A stretch of DNA of 64,000 nucleotides from Psettodes erumei (taxonomy: Eukaryota; Chordata; Actinopteri; Pleuronectiformes; Psettodidae): contig JAFBJZ010000600.1 of NCBI GenBank assembly GCA_016785225.1, positions 62,001 to 126,000 of the forward strand. The letters are read 5' to 3'. Positions 14,595 to 25,900 of the stretch are shown here, piece after piece. The position numbers and the translations under genes were made by a program. Numbering within the stretch: position 1 is the stretch's first letter; each line of letters begins with the position of its first letter. A model generated the notes under the pieces. That model did no database searches and had not been told where the DNA came from. It saw nothing but the letters and a program-made list of their open reading frames with translations.

Positions 14595-17500
14595 TCAAGG
14601 CTCGTTGCCGTTGACACACTTGTGCTGCTCCATGCGGCTCCTCCGCAGCGCCTCCATGTGTTTGGCTTTCAGCCAGCTGTCTCTGGACAGCGTGGTCTGT
14701 CCCAGGCTCAGAGACAACAACCTGCGGACAGAGTCACAGTCAGCCGCATCCCACTCACACATGGTTCCTCAGCCTGAATGAATCCTCGGCCCTCGGAACA
14801 CTGTGACTGCATCTCACTTTCATCTCACAGCCCCCGAGGCATTCAGCAAATCTAAATGTTTGTCTTTTCAGTTTGGTTGCGCTGACCCATGAACTAACTG
14901 TCACCTCGCTTAGGTCATACAGTATCTGGCTTTTCCATCGCTGTCACAAGGTGCTCATTTATCACTATGGCTTTTAGAGAATGCTTCACAGGCTGTTGTT
15001 TCTATTCTCACTGGACGGAGGAGAGAAATGGTAATTAAAAGAGCTCGTATAAAGTTCAATCATAGCCCACCTTGACACAACGAGCATCCTGTGGAGGTCC
15101 TCAGCAGATATACTCTGGGGGTCATCCTTCCTCATGTCTACAAAGTCATCCTCAACTGCCTGAGGACACCAGAAAAGGACAGGCAGTTAGCTTAAGGACG
15201 CTCTGATGCACACAGACTGCTCATTAAACAGACACAAACAGGAGCGATGGGTACATAAATGAGCTGTGGACTAATCTGCAGGCAGTGAAGTTCTTGCTCT
15301 TGTTGGACTGAAGGTCAAAGTTAAGTGACTTCACAGCTGAAGGGAACGCATCGTAAGGATAAGAAACACGCATCAGTGCAGTCCATGTAAAATCTGCAGT
15401 CTACAGCATGCCTCACCTTTGTCAGCTCATCAGAGATACTGTAGTCCAGCAGCCGAGCCACGCTCAGGTAGATCCTGAGCTTGTTCAGCTGTGATGAGGC
15501 CTGTGGATGCAGGTGGATGCTGCTGAGGTACTCCTCAATGTTGGGCGTGGCGACCTGAGGCTGTAGGTGTATCTGACAGTCGGACTGTGGAGTTCCAGAG
15601 AAAGAGAGATATCAACATTGTGCCGAGGAAGAATTTTGCACATAGAAGAGGCATGTGTATCTCTTTTTTTTTTTTTTCCAATAGGTGTTGCTAGGCAAAA
15701 GTAGGGCCCTGTCTGCGGTGTGTGCGCCCAGTTTGGCATATCTGCAAACCTTCAGACAGGAGCCAAAGTGCTGGCAGGCTGACCGTGAGGCGTCTGATCA
15801 GCTTTGACCCTCCAGCTCTTCATCAGCCAATAGTTATTCAATGTAAACAGAGCCGTGTAAGTGTGACTTCTAATCAACCCCGGGAGTTGTTTACGGTGCG
15901 CTGCCCTTCACTGCTGGACTAATAGATGGCCCGGGCCTGACGCCTCTCCCAGGATTGTTCCTGTGGCACACAGCTGCCGCCATGGCAACCCATTAGACCA
16001 ATGCACAGGAATAGCACACAGCACATTCCTCGGGCTGTTCGCAACAGAGTGAGACCCGAGCTAAAGCTGCCGGCTGGAGGGGTAGCTGTGGGCTGGCCAA
16101 TGGCGGCTGAGATGACAGCGTGACGCTGGCTGGAAACAACCTCCAGCGCTTGACACGGCTTGGTCTCATGAGAGGCCGGAGGAAACCTAATCCCTCCCGG
16201 GCAAAGCTGGAGAGGGCAGGGTAGGGGCGTTTTTTTTTTTTTGGTTCGGTTCGGTTTTTTGGGGGAGGAAAGCAGAAGGGCGGGGTTGCATTTTCGCCCT
16301 ACGGTTGCACGCGTCATCCCTCTATGTCCTCACCGGTAGCAGCGAGCGGCCCTCGGACGCGATGAGCACGTTAATATTGCAGGGGAATTCCATCTGGTGG
16401 TAGTTAAAGTCATAATCAACCTTCTGCCACGAGATCAGGTTCCCAAGCGCCGTGACGTTCCGCACACCTACAGCACGAAACACGAACAGAGACACGAACA
16501 CAGAGGGTTGAACCTGGTTAGTGTTGACACGTTCCAGCCTCGCTAACCGTGTCAGCAGGCTGCAGGGAGGCCATTAACTGCAGAGTTCGTCCTCTCAGTG
16601 TCGTCCTCGTGTGGTTTCAAGCAGCCTCACCTGTTGTGTCCAGCTGTCCCTGCTCCAGCCTGGTTTCATCCAGGAAGAGGGACGTGTTTCTGGCCAGCTG
16701 CAAGGCTCCGCTAACTAGCCGGTTGGCCACGTAGTCTTTCTTAGGCACCAGCCGCATCTGGTTCATGTTCTGGAGGCTCATGCCCAGATAATATGACTGT
16801 ATGGGGGAGGATGAAAGAAACGTGTCAGTGTCTTTCATTTCAAACCAAAAACAAGCTACAAACTGCAACGTCACTGGCAGCTGCCAAAATCCACTCACAG
16901 AGGGAACAAGCTGCTGAATGATCTGGTAGAGGCGCTCAGTGTACGAGGCGGCCGTAGGACAGCCACTCAGGTTCAGGGTGAATTTGCCCAGTGGGAGAAC
17001 ATCACGTCTGGCGTAACTACAAGAAAATCAAAACCCACCGTTAAAGGAAAAGGCTCATTTGGCTTTGGCACGAAGCCACATAACCAAGTCGGGAGGGCCG
17101 GTGGTAAACGTTACGGGCTGGACTTGTATTTGGCACGCACACGTTAGAAATGAGATGCAGGATGAGGTACTCGGCAGCCAGGGCATCTCCCAGAAGGACA
17201 TGAGTGAAGTATGTGAGCAGCTCCGCCCTCACAGAGGCCATCTCGCTCAGGGTCGAAGATAAAACTGAGGAGGAAGGACAAAGAGCTGAAAGAGGTCCCA
17301 CTATGGCAACTGTGCTCCAGAAACTGCGCAGTGGAAAACATTCACGGCATTATTCTTCTTCCTGGAAGGCTTTACAAGACAAATGGACCACCACATAATG
17401 GCCCGTTTATTCTGCCCCCCCCACACACACACACACGGGAGGGCGGCATGATAATGTGACTAAAACTAAGGTTTATGAAGACTCTACGTTTAAAGCAGCG

Positions 17501-20500
17501 TGGAACACAGATCACATTACAGTGAACCAGATGGAAAGACTCAAGGATAAATGTGATTAGGGCTTCAATTTATGACTATTTTCATTTACAACTAATCGAT
17601 TCAACATTCCATCCCTAATTTGTCAACAACACCAATGAGAACTTCAAAGGTGACACCAGTAAGAATTGAACTGATATTAATCAGAGAGAAGAGGCAAGTT
17701 TTCACACTGAGGAAAATGGAATCAGGTAGCATTCTACATTTTTGTTAAGTGAATTAAATGATTAACCGATGATCAAAATGCTTAAATGCTTAATCTAAGT
17801 GTGTTGTTGTGACAGCTTTAGCTTCATGGTATGTGAAGAACAGACGTAAGATTGTTTTTTTATACCTGGGAAAAGGCTACTTGTTTTGTAAATGACTGCC
17901 AGGTCATGACTGAGCCGTAGCTCGACATGACAATCACCGCGTAGCGTCTACACTTGAGCTCAGTGCGTAGATTTAGAATGATTTCTGACTCGGCTGACTT
18001 TTGTAGCAGTGCTGCTGGATTCATATTAGGCATTATGTGTACGCTCACAGAGAAGAACATGGGGGGTGGGGGTAATTCCTAAGGATTTGTGGCCCTATAT
18101 AAGTTCTTACAAAAGAAATACACACTTACAGTGCTCGAGCGTCTTGTCTTCAACGACTATTATAAAACAAATTTATTATTTTAGAAAATACTTGTGTGCC
18201 CTCCTGCTTTCCAGGGACGTGCAATACGTGTCAAAACAACATGAAGTTTTATTTCGCAATGCTCGATGCAGGTCTGATGAACTCAGGCTGGGCTCATGAG
18301 CATCTGTGCTCTTAGTAAATATTAGAATGAAATTTTACCCGCATTTACAGTCTCGCACACACGTGGAAAAGGAAAAATCTATTTGGTTACCATCCAGCAG
18401 CATTCATGCTCTACTACTTACAGGCACTGTTGTCCTCCAAGGTGATGGAGGGCAGCAGTGGGTTGTTGTGCGGCAGTGGCTTGACGTAGAGCATGTGGAG
18501 GCGAGGGACGAGCGAGGCCGGCGGGCTGTGCACTCTCTGCTCCTCTGCCGTCTCCATGCACTCTGCTGGGTCCAGGACGGATGAGGAGGCGTCTCTGTGC
18601 GGACAAGCCAAGAATGAGTAGCGTATCACCACCGGAGGGAAATTAAACTAGAAAGCTAGAGGTGGCTCGGCAGCGGAGGTCTGTCCTAGAAAGCACAGAC
18701 CTCTGCCAGGAATGACCATTTCCCCAAAACCAGAAGATAATTTCTTGAGAGCATAGAGATAGTGTCCCCATTTTATTGTTTTTGTTTTGGCCTTTCCAGC
18801 ATTAATGGTACAGTGTAGAGAGATAAGACATTTAGGTAAAGAGTAGGGGGGATGACACACAGCAAAGGGTCCAGCAGGCCGGGGGTCAAACTGGTGATTT
18901 GCTATCTCACAGTGGTGGAGAATCCTTCTGAAAATTCCTGGATCCAGATCACCCACAAATTGTAGTCACTTCTAAAGTTAGACCAAGAGCCACCTGAGGT
19001 AAACAATTTCATGAGAATCCCTCCATTACTTTTCAGACAGACCCAGAAGCTCCTGGAAAGACTTACTTCTCGTCGGCCAGAGCGCTGAGAGCAGGACTGA
19101 CAGAGAGGATCCCGTAGACCTCCAGTGTGTCGTTCAGTTTGAAGCTGTCCCAGTCCTCATACACCTGCCGGCAACACACACACCTTTGAGCTTCTGTTCT
19201 ACGCTTGGAAAGTCTTTTGATGATAGTGGATTCATCTCTGAAATCACCTCTTAGAACAAATAATTGACTTGAGGTAAGTCAGCCACCAATAACTGTAATA
19301 ACTGTGTCCAGGTTGGGGCGATGAAACTGAGGGAATCATCATCCTGTTGGAAACACGACATACCTTAACTAAGCAAGAGGGACCTTTCTCTCCCGGCAGG
19401 GGGAAGTTGAGGTCGAGATGAGAGGCAGATGTCACCTGGCTGGACGGAGCTTCTGTCTCCAGCCGCTTACAGTCGCCGTTGCTGTGCTGTTCTGCGGGGC
19501 TATGAGGACCTGTAGTGGGGGTGGGGAGGGGCAGTCTGCATTTATGGCAATAACGCACCTTTGGAAAATCATTTATAATTGTCATTTATCTGTGGATGTT
19601 GAATTGTGCTACAAAAACCAAACTTGACAAGCAAACTGCTGATGACGATTTTGAGATATGACTGAAAGCTTCACGCTGGCAAAAAAAAAAAAATGGAGCT
19701 TGTGGTGTGAAGTTGGTTTGAAAAGTCTGGCCGTTTTAGGTGGAACTGTGCTGTGCTTCTAACCAACATTAAATTTGACTTTTACAGCTGATGCTGTGTG
19801 GAGCTTCTGCAATCACACTCCATTAAAGCTGCATGGAAAGAAAAAACGATTCAGTGATCCAGGCTCATGCCCTGCAGGAAAGGACCACCAACACCTTCAC
19901 CTACCAGCATGAATTTACATTCTTGCAAAACGCCTTCATGGAAATGACACAAAATACAAAGACTCTGAATGGACAGTAATTCTGTTTTGCATTCAGCTGT
20001 AAATGTACTTATCTCCACATCACAAGCATCCCGTACCAGTATGTGGCTCCCTCTGTTTCTGCGGCTGTGTGTCCATGTCGTCGTCTTCTTCGTAGCTTCG
20101 TTTCTGTCTGCTCGGCACGTACGAGGTGGAAGGAACCACTCTTGCTTGGCTGGAGCCAGCATAGCTGTGCACCGGAATTAAGGGAAACTCGGAGTGTGGG
20201 GGATACTCCCACGCAAGTTTGGTACTTCACATGATAAAATGTAAAGTGTGTATTTAACTATCTGCTGCTTGGGGACTACTTCCATCGTGCAGGAATGACG
20301 TGATGAGGATATGTCCTTCACCCAGGGATTTTCTCCAGGGATTGGCACACAGTAGAAAGTCTGTCTCTCTGCAGTCACAGTGTTGCTGGAGTTAAAATCC
20401 ACCTGGAGGTAAATGTATGGGTCAGTTTGGTCAATAGCACAGCTGGAGCTCAGCTGAGGTATTTATGGACGCCTTGAATGACTGAACAGCAGCGCACATA

Positions 20501-21961
20501 CCCCACATTCTGTCACATCTTTGTACTTCCCACACCGCAGCTCCTGGGGACAGTCAGACAGTTAAATGAGACGATGATAATATGATGATATCATTATTGA
20601 ATGCAAAAACATGCAGTGGACACATGAAACAGCAGAGGACAAGGAAGCACCTACTTTAACCTTTGTAGATGGATCGACAGTCTCATACACCCCCATGTAG
20701 AACTCCGGATCGAACATGTCTTGGATTAAACAGCGAAACTTAACCAGGCTGTTGGGCTTCAGGTAGTGCAGAGGGACGTCGTTCAAAGATGGGACCTGCA
20801 TCAAAATAAAGGTGGGTGGCATTGAGAAGAGAGTCTGCTGGCAGGCTGTGCCACTAAGATTTCCAAACATAGTTAGCATCTCTGAGTAGTTTTCATGATG
20901 AACGGATCCCAGAGGTGCATTACCCAGGTAGAAGCGTCCTTCTCCTTCAGCCGCCCTTGGAAGAATTCAACCGCTTTCGCCTCCCATCCAGAGTTTGGAC
21001 TGTTCTGGGAAGCAGCTAAAACACCAACGAGAGCACAATGTCATTTGTCTTGTAAAGTAACGGGAATGTGGATTGGTCATAATAAAAGAAAATCTTGACT
21101 TTGACAATACACGGGCTGCATTAAATGGGTCACAAGGTAAATGTGGCAGTGGGAAGAATTTAGATCAGGAGAGACTTTGATTGTATTTGAAACTGTTTTT
21201 ATTTCGTCCTAACATCCTAACAGGTTTAACCTGTGATTGAAAACATCTCCGATGCTTTAAAAGTAGCTCAGTTGACTCGCATTAAATTACCTTTCACTTC
21301 TGTCCGTCTTATTTTTGAGGGACAAAACACCGCATATTGATGACTTCTCGTGTTCTTCCAACATCACTGCTTGCATTCGAATATGCAGCAACGTTATTTT
21401 TTGTAATATACAATGACAAACGTGCCAGCTCTTTTTACTGGTGGGTAAAAGAAGCTGCAGTGGAAATCATTCATATGTTGCCAACAAAGTAACATAACGC
21501 CTCACACCCTCTGAAACTGCGCTAAGGCAGCTTTGGGACTATGTTAATCTTAAATATATCCATATCGGTACATTCATACGTTAATTTTAACGACTTTAAA
21601 ACGTTTGAATACCCGAATGCCCCATGTTACGGGGTTTCAGCACACATGTCTTCAGATCAAACTACACACACACACACACACTTTTTTTCTCTTTAACTCA
21701 TACAGGTGTGTGTACATGCAGCAGTGAAGCAGCGCCGGCGATCACAGAAACTTTGAGAAGCCGTTAGCTCTTTTTGCGGGACAGAAGCACAGCCACGCGT
21801 GATAGACACGGCAGTTAGCATGGTACGTAGCTATATAGCCAACAAGCTAGGTTCACGCGTTAACGTTAGCTGTCAGGGAGTGAAGTTCCGGTGTGTCTCT
21901 TACCAAACATCCCTTCAACAACACCCAGCGGGTTGTTAATCCAGTCGTGCGTGGAAGGCAT
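14595..21961 (-). CDS. mcmbp: MCM complex-binding protein MCMBP
   Basis: Encodes the nuclear protein that binds MCM subunits, supports MCM supply and unloading in S phase, and helps sister-chromatid cohesion. Coding exons in transcript order: 21961-21904, 21015-20924, 20795-20655, 20543-20502, 20402-20313, 20166-20037, 19509-19364, 19164-19067, 18594-18422, 17264-17141, 17016-16899, 16796-16631, 16467-16334, 15584-15417, 15159-15071, 14721-14595. They join in frame to 631 aa (human 642). Recognisable blocks are MPSTHDWINNPLGVVEGMF at the start, VPLHYLKPNSLVKFRC and DMFDPEFYMGVYETV in exon 3, an acidic EEDDDMD stretch in exon 6, DLNFPLPGEKGPSCLVK, EEQRVHSPPASLVPR, AAEYLILHLIS, and the C-terminal CVNGNEP. 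Fifteen domain-free exon junctions aside, no catalytic motif is expected in this family. Intron 5 is not GT-AG and is listed separately. Tail to tail with inpp5f, head to head with sec23ip. Confidence 0.95.
18770..18935 (-). repeat. Degenerate tRNA-derived SINE-like copy
   Basis: In mcmbp intron 8. The stretch with GATGACACACAGCAAAGGGT and GGCCGGGGGTCAAAC resembles the reverse complement of a tRNA-like SINE head common in percomorph fish, the latter part matching an inverted B-box. It is degenerate, and its ends are approximate. Recognition is by memory of the motif, not by search. Confidence 0.4.
20167..20312 (-). other. mcmbp: Probable U12-type AT-AC intron of mcmbp (intron 5)
   Basis: On the - strand, exon 5 ends with AAGGAC and the intron begins ATATCCTC (20312-20305), close to the minor-spliceosome donor ATATCCTT. 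The intron ends GGTGCAC (last base 20167). It contains TCCCTTAAT (20185-20177), matching the U12 branch consensus TTCCTTAAY at 8 of 9 positions, with the branch adenosine about 11 bases from the 3' end. Splicing here gives Val-Lys-Asp|Ser-Tyr-Ala, aligning with human Val-Lys-Glu-Ala-Tyr-Val. No GT in the following region has the phase needed to join a GT-AG exon to the conserved downstream frame. Confidence 0.85.
21664..21681. repeat. CA microsatellite
   Basis: Short perfect CA run in mcmbp intron 1, read directly. Confidence 0.8.
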
Positions 21962-22089
21962 CGTTGGCTAGTGACAAAGTCAGAGAAATATAAAAAATAT
22001 CAGCGTAAACTATCTGTGAAAACACTTGTTTGTTGACTTTCCCCCCCAACACACACATTCACGCACACGCTCGGGAAAGCAGAAGCCAG

Positions 22090-22098
22090 GGCGGGAAA
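22090..22098 (-). promoter_or_regulatory. E2F-like site upstream of mcmbp
   Basis: GGCGGGAAA on the + strand (TTTCCCGCC on the mcmbp strand) lies about 130 bases upstream of the mcmbp ATG. This agrees with the E2F consensus and with the S-phase role of the product. Occupancy is inferred only. Confidence 0.4.
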
Positions 22099-22308
22099 TT
22101 TGCGTCACCAGCTGGAGAGCGCAGTTCGTTTGTTTTGCATACAGAGATCGGCCGGTGTTGTTGAATTTACCGACTCCCCCTTAGAATCTGACTCCCCCGC
22201 GTGAGCGCGAACGCCCAGACGACGCTGCAAAAGTGACTCACCATCTCCGCTTTTTTTCAACTGTTTTGATTGAAATCAGCCTTATAACTGTCGGTTTATT
22301 GCAGGAAG

Positions 22309-22626
22309 ATGAATGTTGAAGAAAAACAAATCAAGGAGATGGTTTTCATGGGGAATGAGTTTCAATTTTTTTGGTATAACTACTTCAATAAACAGAATTT
22401 AAGTATCCACGATATATACATATTTTTTGCAGACAGTCTTAATCGCTTTTTGTCACAATTGAGAACAGTGGACACTGAGGAGGAGTCATATATGTACTAC
22501 GTATGTATCAAATTGTTTGTCAACAACGGCAATAGGACAAGTACCTTACTGTACTTCAGATTTTTTCAAGCATGGTGGGCTAGTGAAGAAAAATACGCCC
22601 TGTTTATTCATTACTACTCTTCATAA
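22309..22626 (+). other. Unassigned 105-codon open frame between divergent promoters
   Basis: Starts with a real ATG at 22309, just after a TTTATTGCAG acceptor-like sequence, and stops with TAA at 22624-22626. The translation is rich in aromatic residues and Asn, and begins MNVEEKQIKEMVFMGNEF. I do not recognise it. The region is more AT-rich than the flanking promoters. An open frame of this length can occur by chance in a 64 kb window, so I do not call it a gene. It could be part of a promoter-associated transcript or a decayed insertion. Confidence 0.15.
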
Positions 22627-22954
22627 AATATATTTTTTCTAATTTAGCTCGTTTCATTCAACGACAAATGTCACAGTGTAAGGAGTCTCTCCTTGGTCTG
22701 TAGGTGGCAGTAGTGAGATATACCGCTCGTTTTTTCTCCCCACGACCGACGACCTACGGTCCAGTGTCCTGCGTGGTTTCAGCAGATCTATAGACCATGT
22801 GAGACGCAGTCCGGCAGCTCTTTACGGCAGCGTAGGGACCGGTGGCACTTTAGGAATCAGCTCAACTGCGTGCGCGGCGGGGGTAAACTGTTTGTGGAGC
22901 TGAGCGTGCACTGCCTGCCTGCTCCGGTAGTGGCTACGTGTAATTCTGGGGAAA

Positions 22955-25900
22955 ATGGCAGATAGAAAAAATAATAATGTTCCCAACACCAGTGCAAACC
23001 TACTGTTCAGCGCCGCTCCGGAGTTTAACTTCAACTTGCCTTTCATGCCAGTGAGCCAGGCCACTGGTCCGGCGGTGCTGTCAGGAGGTAAGATGAAATA
23101 CCGACAGAGGAAATGCCTAAACATTAGCGGTGTCCTTAGCAGGCTAAGCTAGCTAGCTACCTAAACCGATGTTCCTGTGCTGCTGTCAGCTGTTGTTTAG
23201 TGCAAAAGAAAGAGGAACAGAAAGAGACGGGGTGTCTGAGCTGTCAGGCTTTTGTCAGGCTGGTTAGCCTAATCGACAGAGTTTGTGTTTTAGTCAAACT
23301 GTCACCTGTCTGACGTGTTATTAAAGGATGAAGGTACACGGCAGTTTTGGAGAGCCATATTACCAAAACATAAAGTCGTAATTTCAGTTTCCGAGTGAAT
23401 CGGCAGTTAAAAGTCCTTTTTTTGGTTTTTGATTGTTTTTTTACTTTTTTTATCGCGTCACCCTCGGCTCCTGGAAAGTTTAATGGTCATGTTTCTCTAT
23501 TTCCCTGATATATTTAAGACTAAAAATTACAATAATAGCAAGCGCTAGCATTACTGTAATATGTATATGCCTGATTTCCCTGCTATGTTTAAATGTGCTT
23601 TGTACGTCCATTCCACAGGCAAATATACATGTGCTGCACAGTTCAATTGTAGTTTTCTTCTGTTTTGATGGCCACCAGATGATTCCACTGATGTGGGAGA
23701 AGAGGACAGCTTTCTAGGTCAGACCTCGGGGAATGGACCAGCCCCCTCCACATTCAACTACTTCTCCAGCCCCGTAACCAGCAGTGATCCGTTTGCATCC
23801 ATCGGCCAGTCGCCATGTCCCCCGCCGGCCCTGTCAGCTGCTCCCACCACAACGGGCCCGGCTTCAGTTCCCAGCTGCGTTGGACTGGCCCCGCCGCCGC
23901 CACCTATGGTCTCACAAGTGAACCCCGCTCCTGCGGCGTTCGGCGGTGCTGTGTACCAGAGCCCGATGGGGCGCCACACTCCTCCTCCGACCACGATGAC
24001 CCCACCGCCTCCCCAGATGCAGCCACAGAGCCATAACCCGTACCGACACACCCCCACCAGCAGCAGAGCCAGTCCGTATATCCCGGCTCCAGAGATCCTG
24101 CCGCCGGCGCACACACCTCCGCAGAATCCCTACTCTCTCAGCTCTCCACCACAGACATTCCCGCTGTCAGGACCCGCATTCACAAGGGTAGGCATCAGCT
24201 CATCAGTGACTCTTGGGGACACTTGATTAACTCATTAAGTTAATGAAATGACTGTTAGGAGCACAAGCTACACGTCTAAAATGCAATCATCATTAATGAA
24301 GAGGAAGTATATAATCAGGTTTTTTTTTCTTTTTCTCTTTCCAGCCTCCTCCCACACAGATGCAAGCGCCACCACCTCCAGCCACCACTGCTGGAGCGAT
24401 AGTCCCCGCAGGCCCCATGATGCCTTACAACTACAACATCTATGAAGCCGTTCAGCCTCATTGGTTCTACTGCAAACAAGTGGAGTCAAAGAGCGTCTGG
24501 CTTCCCTTCAGCATCATCGACTCCCTTCGGCTAGAAGAGACGTACAACTCAGGTATGAAGACAGACTTGACGTCCTGCTGGTGTTTTTATCCAGAGCACC
24601 ACGGCAGTGCCGGCGCTCTCGCGACTCAGTGAAGGCACGATGTCCTCTCATGTCGCCGTCGACTTTTTGTTCCCGCAGTTCAGCTGGACCCAGAAAATGT
24701 GATCGTGCGGACAGACGGAGGGCGCTACGACGTGCAGCTCTACGACCGCATGCGGACCGCAGTGTACTGGGAGGAGGATCCTACAGAGGTCCGGCGCTGC
24801 ACCTGGTTCTACAAAGGGGATACAGACAGCCGCTTTATTCCTTACTCTGAAGAGTTCAGTGACAAGCTGGAGGTGTGTGTCACTTCTACATTTGACCAGA
24901 GACAGATGATGTGTTCCATTGCTACTTCCACTCACACAGTGTTTATCCACTTCTTGCACTGATTCTAATGCAGGATGTTGTACTGTCTATGCACACAGGC
25001 AGAATACAAGAAAGCTGTATCTACCAACCAGTGGCACCGTAGACTGGAGTTCCCATCAGGAGAGACCATTGTCATGCACAATCCAAAGGTAACTCTTCGT
25101 CTGATTAGTGCTAACTGGGAGCGTTGTGATGCCATTAATGATTGGTGACGACCGTTCTCTTTACCTCTGTAGGTGATTGTGCAGTTCCAGCCCTCCTCCA
25201 TGCCCGATGAGTGGGGCACAACTCAGGACGGGCAGACCAGGCCCAGAGTGGTGAAGAGAGGGATCGACGATGACCACGACGAAGTGCCTGATGGTAGCGA
25301 AGCTGCTCTTGTTCATTTAACCTAAGTGTGGGCAAAAACAGGACGGTCAGGAGGCAATAAAGTGAGACGAGGCGTTTCATTAGAGGACGTGCCGGCCACC
25401 ACGGTCTGCTTTCTGACGGAGAGTTAATTCGTATTTAACGATGTAATATATTTTAATGTGCGATTGTAAATGTAACGCATCTCAATAAGAATTTAACACA
25501 GTTCAGAGTTTTGCTGCATGTTAAGACGTCGGCAGCAGTGGACTGTGGGACTGGGCGAGTAAGATCAAATTCAACACTTCCGTCACGTGCTTCTTCTCCA
25601 GGGGAGCTCCCCAAGGTGGATCATCTTGTGTTCATGGTCCACGGAATCGGTCCCGTGTGTGACCTGAGGTTTCGGAGCATGGTCGAGTGCGGTGAGTGTC
25701 GCCCCGATCGCGAGTACCCTCCGCTGTGACGGCGTTTATGAAACAGACCTTGTGCTTTCAGTGGACGACTTCCGGAACGTGTCGCTGAAGCTGCTGCACA
25801 GTCACTTTAAGAAAGCGCTGGATGAGGACGCCATCAGCAGGGTGGAGTTCCTGCCCGTCCAGTGGCACACGGCTCTACACGGAGACGCCACTGGGGTGGA

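Larger units (their letters stand above)
21962..22954. promoter_or_regulatory. Divergent mcmbp/sec23ip promoter region
   Basis: The two start codons are 993 bases apart on opposite strands, so both promoters must lie in or overlap this interval. The left part (22070-22230) is GC-rich and holds an E2F-like GGCGGGAAA. The right part (22700-22950) is GC-rich and is the probable sec23ip leader. Between them, 22250-22680 is AT-rich and contains a 105-codon ATG-initiated open frame, described separately. No TATA box is evident. Confidence 0.6.

Noticed and set aside
20261..20312. GT-AG donors downstream of mcmbp exon 5 (GTCATT, GTAGTC, GTTAAA)
   Set aside because: Each leaves a remainder of 0 or 1, but the conserved downstream frame needs 2 with a CACAG acceptor; they also add residues absent from the human protein.
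23758..24114. Gly-rich frame on the - strand
   Set aside because: Mirror of the Pro-rich sec23ip exon 2; GC-rich codons suppress stops on the opposite strand.
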